NCBI GenBank assembly: GCA_937996595.1
Contig: CALKVC010000017.1
Coordinates: 1 to 9,770, forward strand
Length of the DNA stretch: 9,770 bases
Reading direction: 5' to 3'
From: an uncultured Chitinophagaceae bacterium
Lineage (GTDB): Bacteria; Bacteroidota; Bacteroidia; Chitinophagales; Chitinophagaceae
Of the stretch, positions 1 to 5,086 are shown in pieces. The translations under genes and the position numbers were made by a program. Every line of letters begins with the position of its first letter. Position 1 is the first letter of the stretch. The notes under the pieces were generated by a model. It saw only the letters and a program-made list of their open reading frames with translations. It was not told the DNA's origin and did no database searches.

Positions 1-151
1 CAGCATTTGAATTTGCATTTGTTGCTATACAAAATTTAAAATCATTTTTAAAATCTCCCTCATAATAACTGCCATCAACTTTAATCCAACGTCCTTTACC
101 TTAGCATCTTCCATCTTTAAATTAACCTTATAAAAAATCACCATTATGCAA
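1..151 (-). pseudogene. MORN-repeat-like coding remnant, cut by the left edge
   Basis: On the minus strand the frame covering 100 down to 2 is open for 33 codons with no start codon. It reads GKGRWIKVDGSYYEGDFKN followed by DFKF, which fits the MORN repeat pattern (GKG-x-W, DGS-x-YEG-x-FKN). Upstream in the same frame NGDF (about 136-145) and FKDGRC (104-121) also look like MORN modules, but TAA stops interrupt them at 101-103, 122-124 and 128-130. No initiation codon lies between the last stop and the edge. I read this as a decayed or frameshifted MORN gene whose remainder lies outside the window. MORN repeats are short beta-hairpin modules found in many unrelated proteins, so no function follows. 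The match is short and was judged by eye. Confidence 0.33.
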
Positions 152-197
152 AAGCAGCTTCGTATCATCACCAGTCGCCGTTTGGCAGTTTGTCCTT

Positions 198-365
198 TCA
201 GCCTTTCTTTGGGTGCAGTTCCTTCTTTACCTTCTTGGGTTTTCGGCAAGCATCTTGGCAGGCGTCCAGTTTACTATCGCTATCGTGGGTCTCGTGTTTT
301 CTGTATTGGTTCATCTGGCTGGTATCTTCATTGTTCGCCATCAGGTCGCCGTTGGTTATCTGCAT
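198..365 (-). CDS. Possible 55-residue hypothetical protein
   Basis: An ATG at 365-363 opens a frame that ends with TGA at 200-198. The product is very polar: an Asn/Asp/His-rich first half with DSDSKLDACQDAC in the middle, and a Lys-rich tail (KPKKVKKELHPKKG). There is no signal peptide, no membrane segment and no family I recognise. The opposite strand gives strongly hydrophobic translations of the same bases, a known artefact of pyrimidine-rich sequence, so only one strand, or neither, is real. It lies just downstream of the terminator of the 447-1196 gene and upstream of the MORN-like remains, and may be the degraded front of that gene. Confidence 0.2.
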   Translation of the reverse strand: MQITNGDLMANNEDTSQMNQYRKHETHDSDSKLDACQDACRKPKKVKKELHPKKG

Positions 366-390
366 TGCCCTTTTAGGGGCTTTGCATGAA

Positions 391-423
391 ATAAAAAAGC
401 CCTTCCAGGAATGGAACGGCTTT
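391..423 (-). terminator. Rho-independent terminator of the 447-1196 gene
   Basis: Bases 396-406 pair with 413-423 (AAAGCCCTTCC / GGAACGGCTTT, one C-C mismatch) around a 6-base loop. Read on the minus strand, the hairpin comes about 25 bases after the stop of the 447-1196 gene and runs into a T-rich tract (CTTTTTTAT), as expected for an intrinsic terminator. It closes the minus-strand transcription unit. Confidence 0.75.
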
Positions 424-446
424 AATAAAGAACAATTCAGAAAATC

Positions 447-1196
447 TTAAACAACCTCAACAATTGCAAGAGCATTGTATGCTCCATTATTGAGAGGATA
501 TTGAACAGCATTTACTTCTTGGAAAAATTCTATTTGAAGCAAATACAATTTTGTACCAGTACCAGTTGGAACAGCCGAAGGTGTTAAGGTTACATTTGTT
601 GAAGTGTTATCAACAGGTAAATTTTCAACATTGGTATAACTTACATCACTTGTTCCTAAGTCAAAATCTACAATTGCAAACGCACCTTTTATGCTTACAT
701 GTGTAGTGCCTGATGGTGCAGCAATATCATTCATTGGAACAAGGTTAGCTATGTCAATAACACCAGTTGCAGTTGTTACGGTATAAGGCTTGTACAGTAT
801 TGCACCTAAAATTGCCTTATCATTAAAGTTGAAATTCTTTAACAATGCTTTCCCTTCAGTTGTTGCGATACCAACATCAACAGACCTTTCACCCCTTACA
901 CTGGTTGTGTCAAGGTTTTTAATTTGTGTCATTACTTGTGTAAGACGGGAAGTAATACGGTTGTCTGATGCAGTAGCTACCATTACACGTATTGTGTCTC
1001 TTAATAGCTTTCCTGCGGTCGCAGAAGCTCCGAACTCCGTTCCGTTTTCTCTTGTACGAATAAACGCCGGGTCGTTTGCAATTCTGTCGCCGCTTACGCC
1101 GCTTTTTGTTTTCACAAGATTGCCATCTTGTGTTTTGTAAAACGTCATGTCTTGAAGTGTACCTTCAATTTTTAAAATACCATTTAAACGTGCCAT
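447..1196 (-). CDS. Conserved Bacteroidota protein of unknown function (249 aa)
   Basis: No enzymatic function can be assigned. There is no signal peptide and no membrane segment, so it is probably cytoplasmic. The N-terminal part (1-60) has a distinctive signature: a start MARLNGILKIEGT, then FYKTQDG (19-25), a GV-x-GDRI-x-NDPAF block (33-45) and RTRENGTEFG (47-56). Residues 60-135 look mostly helical and carry several Arg/Lys. Residues 136-249 are rich in Thr, Val and Asn and look like beta-strands, ending in ALAIVEVV. From memory, unverified, proteins with this start recur in Bacteroidota genomes as hypothetical proteins. The gene starts 26 bases after the thermonuclease stop on the same strand, so the two are probably co-transcribed, and a good terminator follows. 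Its beta-rich second half could fit a structural or assembly role, but that is a guess. Confidence 0.85.
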   Translation of the reverse strand: MARLNGILKIEGTLQDMTFYKTQDGNLVKTKSGVSGDRIANDPAFIRTRENGTEFGASATAGKLLRDTIRVMVATASDNRITSRLTQVMTQIKNLDTTSVRGERSVDVGIATTEGKALLKNFNFNDKAILGAILYKPYTVTTATGVIDIANLVPMNDIAAPSGTTHVSIKGAFAIVDFDLGTSDVSYTNVENLPVDNTSTNVTLTPSAVPTGTGTKLYLLQIEFFQEVNAVQYPLNNGAYNALAIVEVV

Positions 1197-1222
1197 AATT
1201 TTAGAATTTATTGAGTTAATAA

Positions 1223-1735
1223 TTAAATGTTACATCCTTTGCAGTACCTCGTCTTATTTCGTGTATTATAGCTTCGCCATAACCACGGTGGACAAACTTT
1301 AGGAGTACCACAAGCCCACAGCCCTAAACGGTCTGTAATAGCTTCCTGCATTGCATTTTCAAGCATTACCTCATTATCATAATTCACATAATGCCATGCC
1401 CAGCCATTGCGTATAATAAGGCTATCCAAACGTTTACCTTCCAGCTTTACATTCACCAATACTCTACCATACAAATCTTTTCCTGTACTGTCATAGGCAA
1501 TCAACTTGCCTATGATTAAACCACTTACAAACTGATAAGATTTGAAACCACCACTTTGCTTCAATTCAGGTGCATCAATTTTGTTTAGCCTAACTGTAAA
1601 AGACCTGCTGCCAGTTTTAAAAACATAAGTATCTCCATCTTTTACTTTAACAACCCTTGCGGTTTGTTGGGCTTTGTTCTGTGTTAAAAAACACATCATA
1701 AAAGCCAATGAAAGAAGGGAAACTTTTAGCTTCAT
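1223..1735 (-). CDS. Secreted thermonuclease (staphylococcal nuclease-like)
   Basis: This is a member of the staphylococcal nuclease (SNase) family, which makes Ca-dependent cuts in DNA and RNA phosphodiester bonds. Residues 1-22 form a signal peptide (basic MKLK, hydrophobic LLSLAFMMCFL, cleavage probably after KA), so it acts in the periplasm or outside the cell. The nuclease core follows: VKDGDTYVF (31-39), VRLNKIDAPE (48-57) with R49, D54 and E57 equivalent to Staphylococcus R35, D40 and E43, and DLYGR (87-91) with R91 equivalent to R87. All catalytic positions are present. At 170 aa the length fits a single-domain member. The tail holds four cysteines (142, 148, 165, 168), the last two as CKGC. 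It is the first gene of a minus-strand pair with the 447-1196 gene. A TAGTTTTG box on the minus strand at 1747-1740 is so near the ATG that the transcript could be nearly leaderless. Confidence 0.9.
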   Translation of the reverse strand: MKLKVSLLSLAFMMCFLTQNKAQQTARVVKVKDGDTYVFKTGSRSFTVRLNKIDAPELKQSGGFKSYQFVSGLIIGKLIAYDSTGKDLYGRVLVNVKLEGKRLDSLIIRNGWAWHYVNYDNEVMLENAMQEAITDRLGLWACGTPKVCPPWLWRSYNTRNKTRYCKGCNI

Positions 1736-1844
1736 GCAACAAAACTATTTCACGTTATTACCCATAGTGCAAAAGCAATTCAACAGGTGGTCATCTGTGC
1801 CGATTTTTCCATTATCAGCTTATTATTCCTGTCATTACATTCAG

Positions 1845-1852
1845 TATTTTTG
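1845..1852 (+). promoter_or_regulatory. Bacteroidota -7 box upstream of the small helix-pair gene
   Basis: TATTTTTG matches the TAnnTTTG consensus exactly; no good -33 TTTG is visible at the usual 19-20 base distance. Transcription from it would start near 1858-1860, inside a perfect 6-bp hairpin (TATGGC TTC GCCATA, 1853-1867) and after the ATG at 1854. That favours the later ATG at 1917 as the real start of the downstream gene. Confidence 0.45.
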
Positions 1853-1916
1853 TATGGCTTCGCCATACCTCAAGTATGGCTCAAGTATAGATAGTGTATT
1901 AATTCAAATAGAGAAG

Positions 1917-2105
1917 ATGGAACGTTTATGTATTTATCCTAAAGACATTCAAATTGTAACTGGAAGAAGCGAAAGGTATGGTCGTAACCTCATTAAGAAG
2001 ATTAAAGAGCATTTAAAAAAACAGCAGCATCATCTTGTTACCGTTGATGAGTTCTGCCAGTTCACGGGGTTGCAACAAGAAAGTGTTACAAAACAGTTAC
2101 GATAG
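1917..2105 (+). CDS. Small putative DNA-binding protein with two helix-pair repeats (62 aa)
   Basis: The protein is short and basic. Its first half (YPKDIQIVTGRSERYGRNLI) and second half (LVTVDEFCQFTGLQQESV) share the pattern hydrophobic-x-x-x-D/E-I/F-x-x-x-TG, followed by an amphipathic helix, so it looks like two tandem helix-turn-helix-like units. The GRSERYGR motif is one I remember, unverified, from small hypothetical proteins in Bacteroidota. The likely role is DNA binding, as a regulator or excisionase-like factor, but this is inference. The ATG at 1917 is preferred because homology-like sequence begins there and a -7 box lies at 1845-1852; in-frame ATGs at 1854 and 1674 would add 21 or 81 unconvincing residues, and the 1674 start would overlap the thermonuclease signal peptide. 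It is transcribed divergently from the thermonuclease pair. Confidence 0.6.
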   Translation: MERLCIYPKDIQIVTGRSERYGRNLIKKIKEHLKKQQHHLVTVDEFCQFTGLQQESVTKQLR

Positions 2106-2245
2106 TTGCATCTATTTTATTGATGTAACGGTATAGGCTATCTACATTCAAACCGCAAGCAAATACTTTCCCTTCTTTGCCTTTATTTAATGCTGTTTTT
2201 TTCAGGTAAAATCTACCATTTTTTTAAGGTCACATACGAGGTCAC
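2086..2245 (-). pseudogene. Possible frameshifted N-terminus of a tyrosine-type integrase
   Basis: On the minus strand, a frame from GTG at 2245 reads VTSYVTLKKW and stops at 2213. One frame over, from 2217, it reads RFYLKKTALNKGKEGKVF and on to a stop at 2086-2088 (43 codons). Joined, these resemble the first residues of Bacteroidota site-specific integrases, which often open with an (R/N)FYLKK-type motif and sit right beside a tRNA. The catalytic domain is absent and the end overlaps the 3' part of the small gene on the other strand. The likeness is short and rests on memory, so this may be plain intergenic sequence. Nothing else gene-like lies between 2106 and 2245, apart from two direct copies of AGGTCAC at 2227-2233 and 2239-2245. 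Confidence 0.25.
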
Positions 2246-2249
2246 AAAA

Positions 2250-2284
2250 ACAAAAAAGCAGCTATGAAACCTTCATAACTGCTT
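2250..2284 (-). terminator. Terminator of tRNA-Val
   Basis: A 12-bp stem with one mismatch (AAGCAG-c-TATGAA at 2256-2268 pairing with TTCATA-a-CTGCTT at 2272-2284) encloses a 3-base loop. On the minus strand it follows the tRNA 3' end by about 10 bases and continues into CTTTTTTGTTTTTG, a strong U-tract. Confidence 0.8.
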
Positions 2285-2294
2285 GATTTTTAAG

Positions 2295-2369
2295 TGGGAG
2301 TTGACGGGGTCGAACCGCCGACCCTCTGCTTGTAAGGCAGATGCTCTAAACCAACTGAGCTAAACTCCC
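2295..2369 (-). tRNA. tRNA-Val (anticodon UAC)
   Basis: The minus strand folds into a full cloverleaf: acceptor GGGAGTT/AACTCCC, D-arm GCTC/GAGC, anticodon stem TCTGC/GCAGA around loop CTTACAA, T-arm GGCGG/CCGTC with loop TTCGACC, and discriminator A. Anticodon TAC (complement of 2332-2334) reads valine codons. The 3' CCA is not encoded and must be added by the nucleotidyltransferase. The total is 75 bases. It has its own promoter upstream and its own terminator. Accessory genes adjoin its 3' side, the side where integrases usually act. Confidence 0.97.
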
Positions 2370-2448
2370 TTTAATTAACACATTCCAAAAAACAAACGGT
2401 AACAACAGGTTTATGACCAAAATGTATATATCCTGTTTTTTGGGAAGG

Positions 2449-2478
2449 CAAAGATAGGGCTTAATTTATATCTACAAA
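2449..2478 (-). promoter_or_regulatory. Promoter of tRNA-Val
   Basis: On the minus strand TTTG (2478-2475) is followed after 18 bases by TATCTTTG (2456-2449), a full match to the Bacteroidota TAnnTTTG -7 box and near the usual -33/-7 spacing. Transcription would start near 2442, about 70 bases before the tRNA. The remaining bases up to 2556 are AT-rich and hold nothing else I can identify. Confidence 0.7.
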
Positions 2479-2556
2479 ATTATTACCCCCTTTTTTTATC
2501 AGCCCACTTCTCATTGATTGTCAACAATGAAGCGTGTATTAATAACAGCCTATTTA

Positions 2557-2588
2557 TTTGTATTAAACATAAAAAAATTGTAATTTAA
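2557..2588 (+). promoter_or_regulatory. Probable promoter of the DoxX-like gene
   Basis: TTTG at 2557-2560 is followed after 20 bases by TAATTTAA (2581-2588), six of eight positions of TAnnTTTG. The start point would fall near 2595, giving a leader of about 20 bases before the ATG at 2614. There is no Shine-Dalgarno sequence, as is common in this phylum. Confidence 0.45.
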
Positions 2589-2613
2589 TAGCTCATCACC
2601 AAAACTATACATT

Positions 2614-3057
2614 ATGAGTTTTCTACATCAAAGATCAATTTCAGGAAAAAATGTTCCTAAATGGGTAGTAATTCTGCGTTTGGTACTGGGTATCTGCCTT
2701 GTTTATAAAGGCATCGACTTCCTTCAACATAAAGATCAACTGGACACTTATTTTGCTCAATCAAGTACACTTAAGAATTTCACAGGATTTATCGCCATTC
2801 TTCCCTGGGTGCATATCATTGGTGGCATTCTCATTTTCCTTGGCTTGTTTACCCGGCTTATGTCGCTTGTTCAAATACCCATTATCCTGGGAGCCATCGT
2901 TTTTGTCAATATGTTTGAAACAGAAAAAGGTGCGCAATCTGAACTCCCCTTCTCTTTCCTGATGCTTGTTCTGGTTATCGTATTCTTTGTTGAAGGAGGC
3001 GGTTATATGTCGCTTGATAATAAATTCAGGAAACCCCTGAAAGATGATGATTTATAA
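2614..3057 (+). CDS. DoxX-like integral membrane protein
   Basis: This is a 147-aa inner-membrane protein of the DoxX/DoxX-like type, a family linked to respiratory-chain or thiol/oxidative-stress functions in some bacteria but with no single settled activity. Four membrane segments are visible at about 17-37, 57-80, 82-100 and 111-130. Typical family features are R22 with a following GIxLVYKG-like stretch in TM1 (LRLVLGICLVYKG, 21-33), and the GGILIFLGLFTR turn (70-81) joining TM2 and TM3. The basic and acidic tail (RKPLKDDDL) should be cytoplasmic. It is a single gene with its own promoter and a strong terminator. Specific function: unknown. Confidence 0.8.
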   Translation: MSFLHQRSISGKNVPKWVVILRLVLGICLVYKGIDFLQHKDQLDTYFAQSSTLKNFTGFIAILPWVHIIGGILIFLGLFTRLMSLVQIPIILGAIVFVNMFETEKGAQSELPFSFLMLVLVIVFFVEGGGYMSLDNKFRKPLKDDDL

Positions 3058-3080
3058 TAATAGTAAACGCATATTTTTTA

Positions 3081-3112
3081 TAAAGGGATCAGCCATGATC
3101 CCTTTATCTTTT
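3081..3112 (+). terminator. Terminator of the DoxX-like gene
   Basis: A perfect 11-bp inverted repeat (TAAAGGGATCA, 3081-3091, with TGATCCCTTTA, 3096-3106) around loop GCCA is followed by TCTTTT. It lies 24 bases after the stop codon. Confidence 0.85.
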
Positions 3113-3185
3113 AGTATTTAGATTCAATTGACCGGCCTGGGAAACAATTTCCCTTTCACCTAGCCGTTTGTTTATCAATTTTTTT

Positions 3186-3193
3186 TAGCTTTG
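3186..3193 (+). promoter_or_regulatory. -7 box of clpS
   Basis: TAGCTTTG matches TAnnTTTG. A TTTG at 3167-3170 sits 15 bases before it, shorter than the usual 19-20. The start point would be only a few bases before the ATG at 3205, so the transcript may be almost leaderless. Confidence 0.45.
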
Positions 3194-3204
3194 CTTTATA
3201 ACCA

Positions 3205-3507
3205 ATGAATGCAAACTATACATATCAACCAGGCATAGCACCTGAAGAAACTTCTGACCTGCTTACAGTTACCGCACCTCATTTTTCATTGATTGTATGG
3301 AATGATGACGTGAATACTTTCGAATGGGTAATTGAAACACTCATGGAAATATGCAAACACAGCAGAGAACAGGCTGAACAATGTGCCTTCCTGATACATA
3401 CAAAAGGTAAATATGCTGTTAAGAACGGCAGCTTTGATATTCTAAAACCGCAATGCGATGCCATCACGGAAAGAAAGATTGGCGCAACCATTGAAGAACT
3501 TGCCTGA
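3205..3507 (+). CDS. clpS: ATP-dependent Clp protease adaptor ClpS
   Basis: ClpS delivers proteins bearing N-end-rule destabilising residues (Leu, Phe, Tyr, Trp) to the ClpA/ClpC-ClpP protease in the cytoplasm. The core begins near residue 27: LIVWNDDVNTFEWVIE (29-44) contains the N-degron-binding NDD loop (N33, D34, D35), and LIHTKGKYAV (63-72) contains the conserved His (H65). It ends with CDAITERKIGATIE. Residues 1-25 form the usual flexible, poorly conserved extension that engages the Clp ATPase. At 100 aa it has normal family length. No clpA or clpP lies in the window. The next gene is convergent, with a 37-base gap and no clear terminator between them. Confidence 0.95.
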   Translation: MNANYTYQPGIAPEETSDLLTVTAPHFSLIVWNDDVNTFEWVIETLMEICKHSREQAEQCAFLIHTKGKYAVKNGSFDILKPQCDAITERKIGATIEELA

Positions 3508-3544
3508 TATTTATTCCGTCAATGATTTTCCGTAATAGTTAAGT

Positions 3545-4927
3545 TTAATCACGTTCAAACTCAACCTTTTTTTGAGGATTGTCTGAAACATAAGCATATA
3601 TGCTGTTCCTGATGAAATCATTATCAGCATAGGGTGTTAATTTTTCTTTCAGCTCGTTTATTTTTTCAATATTTTCAGTTTCTTCCAGGTAGCCCATACC
3701 CCAAAAGCTTCCATTCTCTATAAGCAGGTACAGCTTTTGACTATTGGTAAGCCCTTCTTCAACCACTGCAAATGTGGGCAATTGATTTTTAAGGGCCTCC
3801 AGTGCTCGCATCACTTTCCGATTGTACCTGGTTGGCGGATCAAGAAACCGGATTTCCTTTTCAGTTAACGGTGTCTTATCCAGGTGGCAGAGTTTGCTGT
3901 CAAGATCATATTCTTCTATCAAGTTCTTAAGCAATACCAACCCTTCATGTAACAGGTTAAAATGATATAATGCCGGGTAATTCTTTTTTTTCTTATCAAT
4001 GGCAATCCTCAAATACCCGCGGTTGTCTTCATAACTATAGAGTCCGTATTGTTGTACCGGTTGCTTCTGGCTGTCGTTGTACCTCGGCCATAACCTTCTG
4101 ATTTCCGTACTTTCCAGTACAAGTGCCTGCAGTTCATTGGCACAAACTGTATAAGTAACCTTATGCACCAGCCTTAAAAAATGCTGCCTTTTACCGGCTG
4201 CACCATTATGTGTAAAATGGCTGCTAACCCTTTTCTTTATGTTTACAGCCTTGCCAACATAAATTATCTTACCCTTTGCATTGTGGAAATAATAAACACC
4301 CGGTTTTGCCGGCAACTGCTGTACATCCTTCTTTTCCAGGTGCAGGGGAAGCCATTGTTCAGCAGATGACTTTTTCAGCATTTCATCAATATGCACCGAA
4401 GCTCCTTGTTCTATCATCATTTCCAGCAATTCCACGGTTGCTTCTGCATCACCGGCAGCCCGGTGCCTGTTAGAAATATTTATCTGCAAACTGCGGCATA
4501 AATTTCCCAGGCTATAGGAAGGTAATCCCGGAAAGACTTTTCTGCCCAGCCTTACGGTACACAGTTTTCTCACTTCCAGGTTATACCCGCAGTGTTTCAA
4601 CTGGTGCTTTACAAATGAATAATCAAAATTCACATTGTGCGCTACAAATACCTGCCCGCTCAGCATGTCAAAGATATCAGCCGCTATTTCTTCAAATACC
4701 GGGGCATTAGCAACCATCTCATCACTGATACCCGTAAGTGAAGTGATATATAATGGTATCTTCTGTTGCGGGTTTACCAGGGAATGAAATTGGCGGATAA
4801 CTTTTTGCCCGTCATGTATAAACACGGCGATTTCTGTAATTGCATGGGCTGCAGCATGCCCGCCAGTGGTTTCTATGTCAACTATCGCGTACAAATTGTA
4901 TTGCCAGTTTGCTGTTGCAACAGGCAA
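3545..4927 (-). CDS. DEDDh 3'-5' exonuclease fused to a UvrC-type GIY-YIG nuclease domain
   Basis: This is a two-nuclease fusion. Residues 10-172 are a DnaQ/epsilon-like 3'-5' exonuclease: VDIETTG (16-22, D17 and E19), AHNVNFDYSF (96-105, D102), and HRAAGDAEAT (155-164, H155 and D160) give the complete DEDDh set. Residues 204-290 are a GIY-YIG domain of UvrC/Cho type: PGVYYF (209-214), IIYVGKAVNIKKRVSSHF (221-238, Y223 and R233), and ELQALVLESTEIRRLWPRYN with E272 as metal ligand. Residues 290-460 are not recognised and contain no UvrB-binding or HhH signature I can see. Fusions of this kind are known in Actinobacteria and Bacteroidota, with a presumed role in DNA repair. The start is TTG at 4927-4925: no in-frame ATG lies between the upstream stop and the DIETTG motif. 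It is convergent with clpS and divergent from valS. Confidence 0.93.
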   Translation of the reverse strand: MPVATANWQYNLYAIVDIETTGGHAAAHAITEIAVFIHDGQKVIRQFHSLVNPQQKIPLYITSLTGISDEMVANAPVFEEIAADIFDMLSGQVFVAHNVNFDYSFVKHQLKHCGYNLEVRKLCTVRLGRKVFPGLPSYSLGNLCRSLQINISNRHRAAGDAEATVELLEMMIEQGASVHIDEMLKKSSAEQWLPLHLEKKDVQQLPAKPGVYYFHNAKGKIIYVGKAVNIKKRVSSHFTHNGAAGKRQHFLRLVHKVTYTVCANELQALVLESTEIRRLWPRYNDSQKQPVQQYGLYSYEDNRGYLRIAIDKKKKNYPALYHFNLLHEGLVLLKNLIEEYDLDSKLCHLDKTPLTEKEIRFLDPPTRYNRKVMRALEALKNQLPTFAVVEEGLTNSQKLYLLIENGSFWGMGYLEETENIEKINELKEKLTPYADNDFIRNSIYAYVSDNPQKKVEFERD

Positions 4928-5051
4928 TTTACTAATTATTTTAGTTTGCAGCCCTTTTTTTTAAAAAAGAGATTATTTTCAACCCTTGCCAATAATTATA
5001 ACCGGAAAAGCTGCAAGCTATATTGCCAGCCTGTTTACAAACTGCTTTTTG

Positions 5052-5059
5052 TATTTTTG
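5052..5059 (+). promoter_or_regulatory. -7 box of valS
   Basis: TATTTTTG fits TAnnTTTG; no convincing -33 TTTG is present. A start point near 5066 gives a leader of about 20 bases to the ATG at 5087. I see no T-box or other leader structure; the divergent gap 4928-5086 otherwise holds only an A/T-rich tract near 4954-4968. Confidence 0.5.
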
Positions 5060-5086
5060 CTCACTTTAAAAAAATGAACTGTTTAC

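Noticed and set aside
367..380. GCCC-TTTTAG-GGGC hairpin as a second terminator
   Set aside because: Only a 4-bp stem with no T-tract on either strand; too weak to support.
146..450. Plus-strand hydrophobic frames that look like membrane proteins
   Set aside because: They lie in pyrimidine-rich sequence, and the longest reads straight through the minus-strand terminator at 396-423. Start context is poor and no family resemblance was found.
790..1140. Plus-strand open frame of 116 codons
   Set aside because: It lies wholly inside the 447-1196 gene on the other strand, which has a clear family-like signature and its own terminator.
1674..1916. N-terminal extension of the small helix-pair protein from ATG 1674 or 1854
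   Set aside because: The extension overlaps the divergent thermonuclease start, has no recognisable sequence, and lies upstream of or across the predicted transcription start.
2060..2078. Resemblance of GTTCACGGGGTTGCAAC to the tRNA 3' end (possible att copy)
   Set aside because: It has mismatches and an indel and lies within the coding sequence for FTGLQQ of the small protein; probably chance.
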